This document shows, one piece after another, positions 7,118 to 15,148 of a stretch of DNA of 20,247 bases. The notes beneath the pieces are model-generated. The model was given only the letters and a program-made list of their open reading frames with translations, ran no database searches and was not told the DNA's origin. How positions within the stretch are numbered: the stretch's first letter is position 1; the number at the start of each line of letters is the position of its first letter. Position numbers and translations under genes: made by a program. Source of the DNA: JACROF01 sp964533055 (GTDB lineage: Bacteria > Patescibacteriota > Microgenomatia > Levybacterales > UBA12049). The DNA is taken from assembly GCA_964533055.1 (NCBI GenBank), contig CAZHKZ010000017.1, forward strand, positions 1 through 20,247, written 5' to 3'.

Positions 7118-8513
7118 TTTGACCATTAAGGAAGCTCGAAGAAAGTTAGATACAAAGGAGATCACAGCTGTTGATCTTACTAAGTTCTATCTTAAAAATA
7201 TCGGCGAACATAACGAGACGCTGAATGCTTTCATCACAATCTCAAGAGATGAAGCTCTCAGTATGGCTGCTGCAGCTGACGAAAGAATTAAAAATGGTGA
7301 GTCCACTCCTCTTCTTGGTATCCCATTAGCACTTAAAGATATCTTCTCTACCAAAGATATACGAACGACTGCAGCCTCAAAGGTACTCGAGGATTATATC
7401 CCCCAATACGATGGGACTGTCGTTACAAAACTCAAGGAAGCTGGAGCAGTGATACTAGGCAAAACAAATCTTGATGCATGGGCACATGGATCAAGTGGCG
7501 AGAACTCTGATTTTGGAGCCACCAAGAACCCTTACAACATTGCACATGTTCCTGGAGGATCAAGTAGTGGCTCGCCAGTTGCAGTAGCCACCGAAATGGC
7601 TCTTGTAGCCTCTGGTACAGATACTGGTGGTTCGATCAGGCTCCCTGCAAGCTTTTGCAATGTGGTAGGTCTCAAGCCGACCTACGGTAGAGTTAGTAGA
7701 TATGGTGTCATCTCCATGGCCTCTTCCCTTGATAGCATCGGGCACTTCACCAAGACTGTTGAAGATAGCGCGCTCTACCTCCAAGTGACAGCAGGACAGG
7801 ACCCACTCGATGCAACCACTCCTGACATACCTGTCCCTGACTATACGAAAGATATTGCAAAGGGCGTAAAGGGACTCAAGATTGGCGTACCAAAAGAATA
7901 CTTTGTCGAAGGCCTCGATCCAAAAGTGAAAGCAAAGACAGATGAGGCACTAGCAGTGTATAAAGAACTCGGTGCTCAGATCATCGAAATCTCACTGCCT
8001 CACACTCAATACGCGATCGATGTCTATTACATTATTCAAACCGCAGAGGTCTCTTCCAATCTTGGTCGGTTTGATGGGGTACGATTTGGTAATACAAGAG
8101 CCTCATTTGGGGATGAGGCAAAAAGACGAATCATGCTTGGCACATATGTACTTTCTGCAGGATACTATGACGCGTTCTACAAAAAAGCGATGCAGGTGAG
8201 AACACTACTCAAGCAGGACTTCGAAGAAGCTTTTAATAAGGTTGATGTCATCATCACACCTGCCTCACCTACTCTCCCATGGAAATTAGGCGCAAAAACT
8301 TCAGACCCACTCTCTATGTATCTCTCAGATATCTTCACTGTGCATGCCAACCTAGTGGGTGTGCCAGGTCTGAGCGTGCCAACAGGCTTTGTAGAAGGTC
8401 TTCCTGTGGGAATACAGATCTTGGGACCTCACTTTAGTGAAGAGTTGCTTTTCCAAGTTGGCCATGCCTACGAAACAACCAATCCTGTCTGGAAAGAAAG
8501 GCCATCACTATGA
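7110..8513 (+). CDS. gatA: Asp-tRNA(Asn)/Glu-tRNA(Gln) amidotransferase subunit A
   Basis: GatA is the amidase-signature subunit that hydrolyses glutamine and channels ammonia to GatB. The catalytic triad reads K76 (LALKDIF), the cis-Ser S151 in GGSSSGS, and the nucleophile S175 in GTDTGGSIRLP. GLKPTYGRVSRYG follows as in all GatA. The motif GGSSSGS differs slightly from the more common GGSSGGS. I place the start at ATG 7110 (467 residues), with AAAGGA 10 nt upstream; a TTG at 7104 in the same frame would add two residues. The gene overlaps gatC by 8 nt and gatB by 4 nt (ATGA). Confidence 0.95.
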   Translation: MNNLTIKEARRKLDTKEITAVDLTKFYLKNIGEHNETLNAFITISRDEALSMAAAADERIKNGESTPLLGIPLALKDIFSTKDIRTTAASKVLEDYIPQYDGTVVTKLKEAGAVILGKTNLDAWAHGSSGENSDFGATKNPYNIAHVPGGSSSGSPVAVATEMALVASGTDTGGSIRLPASFCNVVGLKPTYGRVSRYGVISMASSLDSIGHFTKTVEDSALYLQVTAGQDPLDATTPDIPVPDYTKDIAKGVKGLKIGVPKEYFVEGLDPKVKAKTDEALAVYKELGAQIIEISLPHTQYAIDVYYIIQTAEVSSNLGRFDGVRFGNTRASFGDEAKRRIMLGTYVLSAGYYDAFYKKAMQVRTLLKQDFEEAFNKVDVIITPASPTLPWKLGAKTSDPLSMYLSDIFTVHANLVGVPGLSVPTGFVEGLPVGIQILGPHFSEELLFQVGHAYETTNPVWKERPSL

Positions 8514-9832
8514 CATATACGCCAATTATCGGACTTGAAGTCCATGTTGAACTAAAAACAAAATCTAAGATGTTCTGTAGCTGTAGCGTTGAGTACTTTG
8601 GCAAAGAACCTAACACGCATACATGCCCAGTCTGTCTCGGACTACCAGGAGCACTTCCAGTTCCCAACCGAACTGCAATTGAGTGGTGCATCATGATCGC
8701 ACAGGCTCTTAATTGCGAGATTAACATGTTCTCTAAATTCGATCGTAAGAATTATTTTTATCCAGACCTTGCAAAGGGATTCCAGATCAGTCAATTCGAC
8801 CTACCATTTGGTAAGAACGGTTATATCACTTTGAAGTCCGGAAGAAAGATCGGCATCACACGCGTCCACATGGAAGAAGATACTGGCAAACTTACACACC
8901 AAGATGTCGATGGGGTGAAGACAAGTCTTATCGACTTTAATCGAGCTGGACTTCCTCTTGTCGAAGTAGTAACCGAGCCTGATTTCCACACATCAGAAGA
9001 CGTAACCGAGTATCTCCAGAGTCTTCAGCAAATCGTACGCTACCTCGATGTTTCAAATGCAGATATGGAAAAGGGTGATATGCGCCTTGAGCCCAATATC
9101 TCCTTACAAAAAGAGGGCGAGACATCTCTTCCTCCATACAAAGTTGAAGTCAAAAATATCAACTCATTCCGCTTTGTTGCAAAAGCAATCGAGTTCGAAC
9201 TCGTCAGACAAAAAGAGATTTTGGAGACAGGTGCTATTCCGACGCAAGAGACTCGAGGGTGGTCAGAGGCAAAGAACGAAACCTACTCACAAAGAGTCAA
9301 AGAGGAAGCCAACGACTACCGATATTTCCCAGAACCAGACATCCCACCTATCATCCACTCAGATGAGGTAATTAGCAGAATTCTCTCTAAAGTGCCAGAA
9401 TTATCGGAAAAAAGAGCCACACGATTTATGTCTGAATATAGTCTGACACAGTATGATGCAGAGATACTAACACGAGATAGATCAATGGCAGATTATTTTG
9501 AAGACACAGTGTCTCTTGGCACATCTAAAAATATCACTCCAAAACAAATTGCTAATATGATCATCAATCAGAAAGTTAACCATGTCTCAACTTCTCAGTC
9601 TGAACTTATCGAAAAAATATCATCGGAAAATAAACTAGACGTATTAGATGAAACAGAGCTTGCATTCATCATTAACAAAGTTCTATCAGAAAATGAGAAG
9701 GCTGTAACTGACTACAAATCAGGAAAAGAATCTGTCATAATGTTCTTAGTTGGACAGTGCATGCGCTTGATTGGTCGAAAGGTAGATACACAGATTGTAA
9801 AGTCAGCACTCGAATCCACCCTCCAAAAATAA
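8510..9832 (+). CDS. gatB: Asp-tRNA(Asn)/Glu-tRNA(Gln) amidotransferase subunit B
   Basis: The 440-residue GatB is the kinase/transamidase subunit that phosphorylates the mischarged Glu or Asp and transfers ammonia. The N-terminal cradle domain contains the zinc-type cysteines C23/C25 and C39/C42 (TCPVC), then KNYFYPDLAKGFQISQ (80-95) and HMEEDTGKLTH (120-130), all strongly conserved. The tail domain (YqeY-like) ends in FLVGQCMRLIGRKVD, matching the usual FLVGQVMK motif, so the protein is complete though shorter than the common 470-490 residues. GAAAGG lies 8 nt before the ATG. The next gene starts 1 nt after the stop. Confidence 0.95.
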   Translation: MTYTPIIGLEVHVELKTKSKMFCSCSVEYFGKEPNTHTCPVCLGLPGALPVPNRTAIEWCIMIAQALNCEINMFSKFDRKNYFYPDLAKGFQISQFDLPFGKNGYITLKSGRKIGITRVHMEEDTGKLTHQDVDGVKTSLIDFNRAGLPLVEVVTEPDFHTSEDVTEYLQSLQQIVRYLDVSNADMEKGDMRLEPNISLQKEGETSLPPYKVEVKNINSFRFVAKAIEFELVRQKEILETGAIPTQETRGWSEAKNETYSQRVKEEANDYRYFPEPDIPPIIHSDEVISRILSKVPELSEKRATRFMSEYSLTQYDAEILTRDRSMADYFEDTVSLGTSKNITPKQIANMIINQKVNHVSTSQSELIEKISSENKLDVLDETELAFIINKVLSENEKAVTDYKSGKESVIMFLVGQCMRLIGRKVDTQIVKSALESTLQK

Positions 9833-9833
9833 T

Positions 9834-10886
9834 ATGACTGAACTTGGTATTCCAGAGATAACAAAGACTGATCAGCAGAATGCTCCTTCATTATCTTCAG
9901 AACAGTCTACTTCCACACCTACGCTTGAGGCTGCATCAAGATTCGCACAAGAACACCGTGAGGTATTTAATGATGCGAAAGAAAGTATCGCAGGTGACCT
10001 GCGACAATTTATGGATGGCGAATTCACCCCTGATCAATTCTTGCAAATACTCGCATATAAAATTGGGCTAGAAAAGGTTGCTTCTGTACATGCAAAGCTA
10101 GGAAAAATGGAAGCAGTCGCAAATGCATATCATGATAAAAACACAGGCTTACCTACTGCAACCCTATTTAGGGAGAATGTCGACAATCTTATAGAAGAAG
10201 CGAAGGACGATCCTACCTCTGGATCATTCAGACTCACCTTTGCAGATATGGACAATTTTGGAATTTATAATTCAACCTATCTCCAAGAAAAAGGAGATAA
10301 CGCTATCAAAAGATTTGCAGAGCAACTTCGCACTAATACAAGAGCGAATGACACTGTAGCAAGATTAGGAGGAGAAGAATTCGCATTTACACAAAGAGTA
10401 ATGAAGCGCACAGATGACACAGTTGACCTATCAAACCCTGCAGAGAGAATAAGGAACAATATCAATCTCCAACTTGAGAGTGGTCCAATGACAGCAAGCT
10501 TTGGCACAACCACATATATCGATGGCGATGATTATAGCTCAATACTAGACAGGGCAAATGTTGCGCTTAATCTTGCAAAGTTGCTTGGAAAGAATAGAAC
10601 TGTCAACGCAGATGTTCAAAGTGATGGAACAGTATCATACACAGATTTAACAGGTAACCCTGATGGATCCGGTGTTAACGCTGAGTATGATCTTTCACTC
10701 ACCAAAGCACCTATGCTTGATTCAAGCAATAACCCTGTGATTGACTCCAAGACAGGTAGGCCCAAAATCACTTCAGTTATTTCAGTTGTAAGACAAAAAT
10801 CACCTAACGGAGATGGAAGAATATTTGATGTTGTAAAAGGCGATAATGCAAAGTCCTCCCTAAAAGAAAGAGTAGCGAATGGCTGA
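9834..10886 (+). CDS. GGDEF-domain protein, putative diguanylate cyclase
   Basis: The 350-residue protein carries one GGDEF domain at about 104-258. The active-site loop is GGEEF (179-183), the metal Asp is in FADMDNF (D138), and N146 and the GD pair (154-155) are also in place. An RxxD inhibitory site (R170, D173) sits exactly five residues before GGEEF, as in feedback-regulated diguanylate cyclases. So c-di-GMP synthesis is likely, though the usual K and D of DxDxFKxxND are G and S here. Residues 1-100 are polar and then helical, with no recognised sensor domain, signal peptide or membrane segment. Residues about 259-350 form a C-terminal extension I do not recognise. The gene lies 1 nt after gatB and overlaps dnaE by 8 nt, so it is expressed with translation and replication genes. 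No c-di-GMP receptor or EAL/HD-GYP hydrolase is in the window. Confidence 0.8.
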   Translation: MTELGIPEITKTDQQNAPSLSSEQSTSTPTLEAASRFAQEHREVFNDAKESIAGDLRQFMDGEFTPDQFLQILAYKIGLEKVASVHAKLGKMEAVANAYHDKNTGLPTATLFRENVDNLIEEAKDDPTSGSFRLTFADMDNFGIYNSTYLQEKGDNAIKRFAEQLRTNTRANDTVARLGGEEFAFTQRVMKRTDDTVDLSNPAERIRNNINLQLESGPMTASFGTTTYIDGDDYSSILDRANVALNLAKLLGKNRTVNADVQSDGTVSYTDLTGNPDGSGVNAEYDLSLTKAPMLDSSNNPVIDSKTGRPKITSVISVVRQKSPNGDGRIFDVVKGDNAKSSLKERVANG

Positions 10887-13800
10887 TTTTGTACATCTAC
10901 ACAACCACTCTGAATATTCACTCCTAGATGGTCTTCAAAAAATAAAATCAATGGTCAACTATGCCAAATCTATTGGCATGAAGTCACTTGCGATTACAGA
11001 TCATGGGAGCATGTATGGGGTAATCAAATTCTATTCTGCCTGTCTGGCAGCCGACATCAAACCTATTATCGGTTGTGAGGTCTACATAGCCTCTCGCGGT
11101 CATACCGATAAAGAAGCTGGTGTTGATAAGAACTATAACCATCTTATCCTCCTTGCCACTAATGAGACAGGATACAAAAATCTGATGAAACTCGTCTCGA
11201 TCTCCTACCTCGATGGATACTATTACAAACCTCGCGTGGATATGGAGCTCCTTGAAAAATACCACGAAGGTCTCATTTGTCTTTCTGCCTGTGTTAATGG
11301 ATATGTTACCGACCCTCTTATTAATGGCGACGAAGAAAAAGGTGAAGAACGAGCAAAAAAACTTAACGAGGTCTTTGGCCAAGACAACTTCTATCTTGAA
11401 ATTCAACGACACATTGATGTCCCGCCACAGATCATTGCAAATGAAAAACTCATAGCTCTCTCAAAAAAACTTGGCATCCCACTAGTAGCAACCAATGACA
11501 ACCACTACACAAAAAAGGATGATGCTGAAGCGCAAGAAGTTCTTCTCTGTATCCAGACACAGTACACACTTTTGGATAAAAATCGTAAGCTGTCTATGAT
11601 CAGCTCCCCTGACTTCTACATCAAATCAGCTGAGGAAATGACTGAGCTCTTTAAAGATATCCCTGAGGCAATCGAGAATTCAGTCAAAATTGCGGATCGT
11701 TGCAATGTCACCATCGAACTTGGCAAGTGGCATATGCCTATTTTTGACGTCCCTGATGGCAAGACTCAAGCAGACTATCTACGTGAACTGACGCTGATTG
11801 GGATGAAAGAGCGCTACTCAGAGATCACTGAGGAGATCACAACGCGAATTGAGTACGAACTCTCTGTCATCAAAGACAAAGGGTATGACATGTATTTTTT
11901 AATCGTTGCTGACTTTGTGAACTGGGCCAAGGATCGTGGGATCGCGGTTGGACCAGGGCGTGGATCTGCTGCGGGATCTGTTGTCTCATACTGTCTTAAG
12001 ATCACTGACGTTGATCCGTTCTTTTTCAAACTCCCATTTGAACGTTTTCTCAATCCAATGAGGCCTTCTGCTCCAGACATCGATCTCGATTTTGCAGATA
12101 TTAGACGAGAAGAAGTTATCCAGTATGTTACGCAAAAGTACGGCAAAGATAAAGTTGCACAGATCATCACGTTTGGAACGATGGAGGCAAAGGGGGCTGT
12201 GCGCGATGCTGGTCGAGCACTTGGCATGCCATATGCGGCACCAGATAGGATCTCAAAGATGATCCCTCCTGGTTGGCAGGGTCACTCAATGACAATTGAC
12301 ACCGCGCTCTCACAAAGTATAGACCTCAAAAGGGCATACGATACTGAGCCAGAAACCAAGCGCCTTCTGGATATTGCCAAAAAATTAGAAGGGGTAGCCA
12401 GACACGCTTCAACGCATGCGGCAGGTGTTGTGATCTCAGATAAAGAGCTTACAGAGTACACACCTCTCCAGAGAGAGTCCAATGGCGAAAAAATTGTGAC
12501 ACAATATGACATGTACACAGTAGGTGAAGATGGAGTCGGACTCCTGAAAATGGACTTTCTAGGTCTACGCAACCTCACTATCATCGAGGAGACTCTTCGA
12601 TTTGTGAAGATTCATCAAAATATCGAGGTAGATCTTGCACATGCTCCACTTGATGATCAAATGACATATGAGCTCCTTGGACAAGGCGAAACCACTGGCA
12701 TATTCCAGCTCGAATCATCAGGAATGAGACGTCACATTAAAGAACTCAAACCGACCTCCATTTTTGACCTTCAAGCGATGGTGGCTCTTTATCGACCAGG
12801 ACCAATGCAAAATATCCCTGAATTTATTTATCGCAAGCGGAATCCAACTCTTATTTCTTACCCCCACCCCAAGCTTGAACCAATCCTTAAATCATCATAC
12901 GGGGTACTGACCTTCCAAGACGACGTGCTGCTCATTGCCATCGAGCTGGCTGGATATACCTGGCTCGATGCAGATAAATTCCGTAAAGCCATGGGTAAGA
13001 AAATTCCAGCTGAGATGAAAAAGCAAGAAGAATTATTTATGAACGGCTGTCTTAAAAATGGACTTACTGAGAAAAAGGCTCAGGAGATTTTTGACCTTAT
13101 TGCTCCATTTGCAGGATATGGATTTAACAAGGCGCACGCAGCTTGCTACGCGATGATCGCATTTAGAACTGCATATCTCAAGGCTCATTTCCCGGTTGAG
13201 TTCATGTGCGCTGTGCTTACAGCAGAATCACGAGGAACGACAGGCCCACAGAAAAATGAAAAAGTGGCTCAAGCTGTAAGTGAATGTAAAAGACTTGATG
13301 TACCGATACTGCCACCAAATATTAATAAATCTGAATATGATTTTAGTATTGAAGATAATACTTCTGTTCGTTTTGGTCTTACAGCTATCAAGAATGTTGG
13401 GCAGGCTGCAATCGACTCAATACTAGCAGCCAGAAAAATCAGTGAATTCACCTCATTCCAAGATTTTGCACAGAAAGTTGATCTGGGGAAAGTAAATAAG
13501 AAAACAGTCGAAAGCCTTATTAAAGCAGGTGCATTTGATAATTTTGGCAATCGCGCCTCTCTCCTTATCAGCATGCCAGAGGTGATGGGCAATATCACAA
13601 AGACAAAGAAGCAAGAGTCTGAAGGCCAATCACTTCTCTTTGGTGATGAAATGACTGATGAAGAAAAAGCCAAAGAGAGCCAACTCATCGATGTCGATGA
13701 CTTTACCCTCGAGGAAAAATTGGCTTTTGAGAAAGAGTTCTTGGGCTTTTATCTAACATCACATCCCCACATGGAACTCCTTTCCAATCTTCGTCTCATT

Positions 13801-14103
13801 ACAACGCATGAAATTGAACTTCTAGAATCAGAAAAAGAAGGCACGATCATTAAGGTCGGAGGAGTAGTTGAGGTCATCAGAAAAATATTTACTAAAAAAA
13901 CCAATGCGGAAATGGCATTTGTCACAATAGGAGATGACAAAGGTATTACCATTGAGGCAGTAATCTTCCCCAAGACATTTGAAGAGTCTAAAAAATACCT
14001 AGTCCAAGACACTGTAATTATCATTGATGGAAAACTGGATTCCAAAGATGATAGGCCAGTCCTCATCGCCAATAAAATAACACCGGCTGTCCTCCCGGTA
14101 TAA
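10879..14103 (+). CDS. dnaE: DNA polymerase III subunit alpha (DnaE)
   Basis: This 1074-residue replicative polymerase has the DnaE layout. The N-terminal PHP domain shows H8/H10, D41-H42 (TDHGSMYG), E67, H88, C138 and D207/H209 (TNDNHY), so the metal-binding set looks intact and could support proofreading. The palm has GPGRGSAAGS (358-367) and catalytic D402 and D404 in PDIDLDF, with the third Asp at D559 (LLKMDFLG). The tandem HhH region (VESLIKAGAFDNFG) and an OB fold near the C terminus (from about IIKVGGVVEVIRK) follow. The protein ends right after the OB fold, so the C-terminal tau-binding domain of the 1160-residue E. coli protein is missing or minimal. Its ATG overlaps the GGDEF gene by 8 nt, and the stop is only 7 nt before the -35 box of the atp promoter. 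Confidence 0.95.
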   Translation: MADFVHLHNHSEYSLLDGLQKIKSMVNYAKSIGMKSLAITDHGSMYGVIKFYSACLAADIKPIIGCEVYIASRGHTDKEAGVDKNYNHLILLATNETGYKNLMKLVSISYLDGYYYKPRVDMELLEKYHEGLICLSACVNGYVTDPLINGDEEKGEERAKKLNEVFGQDNFYLEIQRHIDVPPQIIANEKLIALSKKLGIPLVATNDNHYTKKDDAEAQEVLLCIQTQYTLLDKNRKLSMISSPDFYIKSAEEMTELFKDIPEAIENSVKIADRCNVTIELGKWHMPIFDVPDGKTQADYLRELTLIGMKERYSEITEEITTRIEYELSVIKDKGYDMYFLIVADFVNWAKDRGIAVGPGRGSAAGSVVSYCLKITDVDPFFFKLPFERFLNPMRPSAPDIDLDFADIRREEVIQYVTQKYGKDKVAQIITFGTMEAKGAVRDAGRALGMPYAAPDRISKMIPPGWQGHSMTIDTALSQSIDLKRAYDTEPETKRLLDIAKKLEGVARHASTHAAGVVISDKELTEYTPLQRESNGEKIVTQYDMYTVGEDGVGLLKMDFLGLRNLTIIEETLRFVKIHQNIEVDLAHAPLDDQMTYELLGQGETTGIFQLESSGMRRHIKELKPTSIFDLQAMVALYRPGPMQNIPEFIYRKRNPTLISYPHPKLEPILKSSYGVLTFQDDVLLIAIELAGYTWLDADKFRKAMGKKIPAEMKKQEELFMNGCLKNGLTEKKAQEIFDLIAPFAGYGFNKAHAACYAMIAFRTAYLKAHFPVEFMCAVLTAESRGTTGPQKNEKVAQAVSECKRLDVPILPPNINKSEYDFSIEDNTSVRFGLTAIKNVGQAAIDSILAARKISEFTSFQDFAQKVDLGKVNKKTVESLIKAGAFDNFGNRASLLISMPEVMGNITKTKKQESEGQSLLFGDEMTDEEKAKESQLIDVDDFTLEEKLAFEKEFLGFYLTSHPHMELLSNLRLITTHEIELLESEKEGTIIKVGGVVEVIRKIFTKKTNAEMAFVTIGDDKGITIEAVIFPKTFEESKKYLVQDTVIIIDGKLDSKDDRPVLIANKITPAVLPV

Positions 14104-14110
14104 CTGTCCC

Positions 14111-14140
14111 TTGACGCACGTAGCTAGCCTCAATTAAAAT
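14111..14140 (+). promoter_or_regulatory. Promoter of the ATP synthase operon
   Basis: TTGACG (14111-14116), an 18-nt spacer and TAAAAT (14135-14140) form the best -35/-10 pair in the window. The -10 ends 8 nt before the atpB ATG at 14149, so the transcript should start at or just before that codon. AGAGG (14141-14145) is too close to the first ATG to be a normal Shine-Dalgarno for it, but is 9 nt from a second in-frame ATG at 14155. Confidence 0.65.
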
Positions 14141-14148
14141 AGAGGTCT

Positions 14149-14886
14149 ATGGCAATGCTTGGACCTGACATCTTTTTTCAACTTGGGCCTCTCCCAGTTA
14201 CCAATACCCTTCTCAATACACTTTTAATAGATACTCTCATTGTTAGTGGAGCTCTTGCGATTAAAAAGAATATTTCAAAAATACCAGGGCTCTTTCAGAA
14301 CATCATCGAGATGATCGTTGAAGTCTTCTACAATCTTACAGAATCAATAGCTGGTGCAAATACAAAAAAAATATTCCCTTATTTTTTCACGTTCTTCATC
14401 TTTATTCTTCTTGCCAACCTAAGTGGACTTATCCCTGGCGCTGAATCCATTGGCTTCTATCATCCTGGCGAACATGGCGAGACTCACCTTGTTTCATTGA
14501 ATAGAAATCTAACGAGCGATCTTAATGCAACACTTGGACTCGCACTCATTTCACTAGTCGCCACACACATGCTCAGCATAAAGCAGCTAGGATTTAAAGA
14601 GTACATCACAAAGTTTATTTCCCTCAATCCAATTCTTCTCTTTGTTGGAATTTTAGAATTAGTTTCGGAATTTACAAAAATCATCTCGCTTTCTTTCCGA
14701 CTTTTTGGTAATATATTCGCAGGAGAAGTTGTGCTTGGTACCATATCTTCTCTTTTTGCATTTGGATTCCCTGTACCTTTCATGTTCTTGGAGATCATTG
14801 TTGGACTAGTACAGGCACTAGTCTTTTCTATGTTGACCATGGTATTTATGAGCGTTCTTATGACGCCACATAGCGCAGAGCACTAA
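14149..14886 (+). CDS. atpB: F1Fo ATP synthase subunit a
   Basis: The 245-residue membrane subunit forms the stationary half-channels beside the c ring. It begins with LGPDIFFQLGPLPVTNTLLN, typical of subunit a, and has about five to six hydrophobic helices (around 21-38, 75-95, 127-146, 160-180, 185-208, 212-238). The essential Arg is R184 in LSFRLFGNIFAGE, and Q222 in GLVQALVFSML matches the conserved Gln of the last helix. No atpI or other gene lies between the promoter and atpB. The start is either ATG 14149, on a predicted leaderless mRNA, or ATG 14155. atpE follows after 50 nt, the widest gap within the operon. Confidence 0.95.
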   Translation: MAMLGPDIFFQLGPLPVTNTLLNTLLIDTLIVSGALAIKKNISKIPGLFQNIIEMIVEVFYNLTESIAGANTKKIFPYFFTFFIFILLANLSGLIPGAESIGFYHPGEHGETHLVSLNRNLTSDLNATLGLALISLVATHMLSIKQLGFKEYITKFISLNPILLFVGILELVSEFTKIISLSFRLFGNIFAGEVVLGTISSLFAFGFPVPFMFLEIIVGLVQALVFSMLTMVFMSVLMTPHSAEH

Positions 14887-14894
14887 TTAAAATT

Positions 14895-14936
14895 ATGAAA
14901 ACAACACATTTGTTTGAAAAAGGGGGTGATTGTTAA
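14895..14936 (+). other. Possible 13-codon micro-ORF overlapping the atpE ribosome site
   Basis: An ATG at 14895 opens a reading frame MKTTHLFEKGGDC whose TAA (14934-14936) directly abuts the atpE ATG. It spans the strong atpE Shine-Dalgarno. A TAAAAT box lies just upstream (14888-14893), like the one before atpB. It has no ribosome site of its own. It may be chance, or a translated leader that couples to or opens the atpE start region. Confidence 0.25.
14921..14930 (+). promoter_or_regulatory. Strong Shine-Dalgarno for atpE
   Basis: AGGGGGTGAT matches the extended anti-Shine-Dalgarno complement AGGAGGTGAT at 9 of 10 positions, ending 6 nt before the atpE ATG. Most other genes here have a weak site or none. 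It fits the need for about 8-15 copies of subunit c per enzyme from one operon. Confidence 0.75.
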
Positions 14937-15143
14937 ATGGAATTTAGTATTACAGGAGGACTTATCGTTGCAATGGGTGGTATTTTCCCAGCAGTCGCTA
15001 TTGGCTGGATCGGAAGTAAAGCTATGGAGGCAATTGGACGCAATCCAGAAGCATCTGGTAGAATTCTTCCAGCCATGCTTTTAGGAATGGCTTTTGCTGA
15101 AGCTATCGCTATTTACGCGCTAATCTTAGCATTCACCAGTTAA
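14937..15143 (+). CDS. atpE: F1Fo ATP synthase subunit c
   Basis: This 68-residue hairpin of two membrane helices (about 5-27 and 43-66) is joined by the polar loop GRNPEASG (34-41, with the conserved RNP). The ion-carrying carboxylate is E55 in MAFAEAIAIYALIL. Sodium-type c subunits carry a Gln in helix 1 four residues after the conserved Pro, and Ser/Thr after the Glu. Here those positions are I22 (after P18) and A56, so the ring probably carries protons. The start codon is fixed by the strong Shine-Dalgarno. The gene is in the usual place between subunits a and b. Confidence 0.96.
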   Translation: MEFSITGGLIVAMGGIFPAVAIGWIGSKAMEAIGRNPEASGRILPAMLLGMAFAEAIAIYALILAFTS

Positions 15144-15148
15144 AGTAT

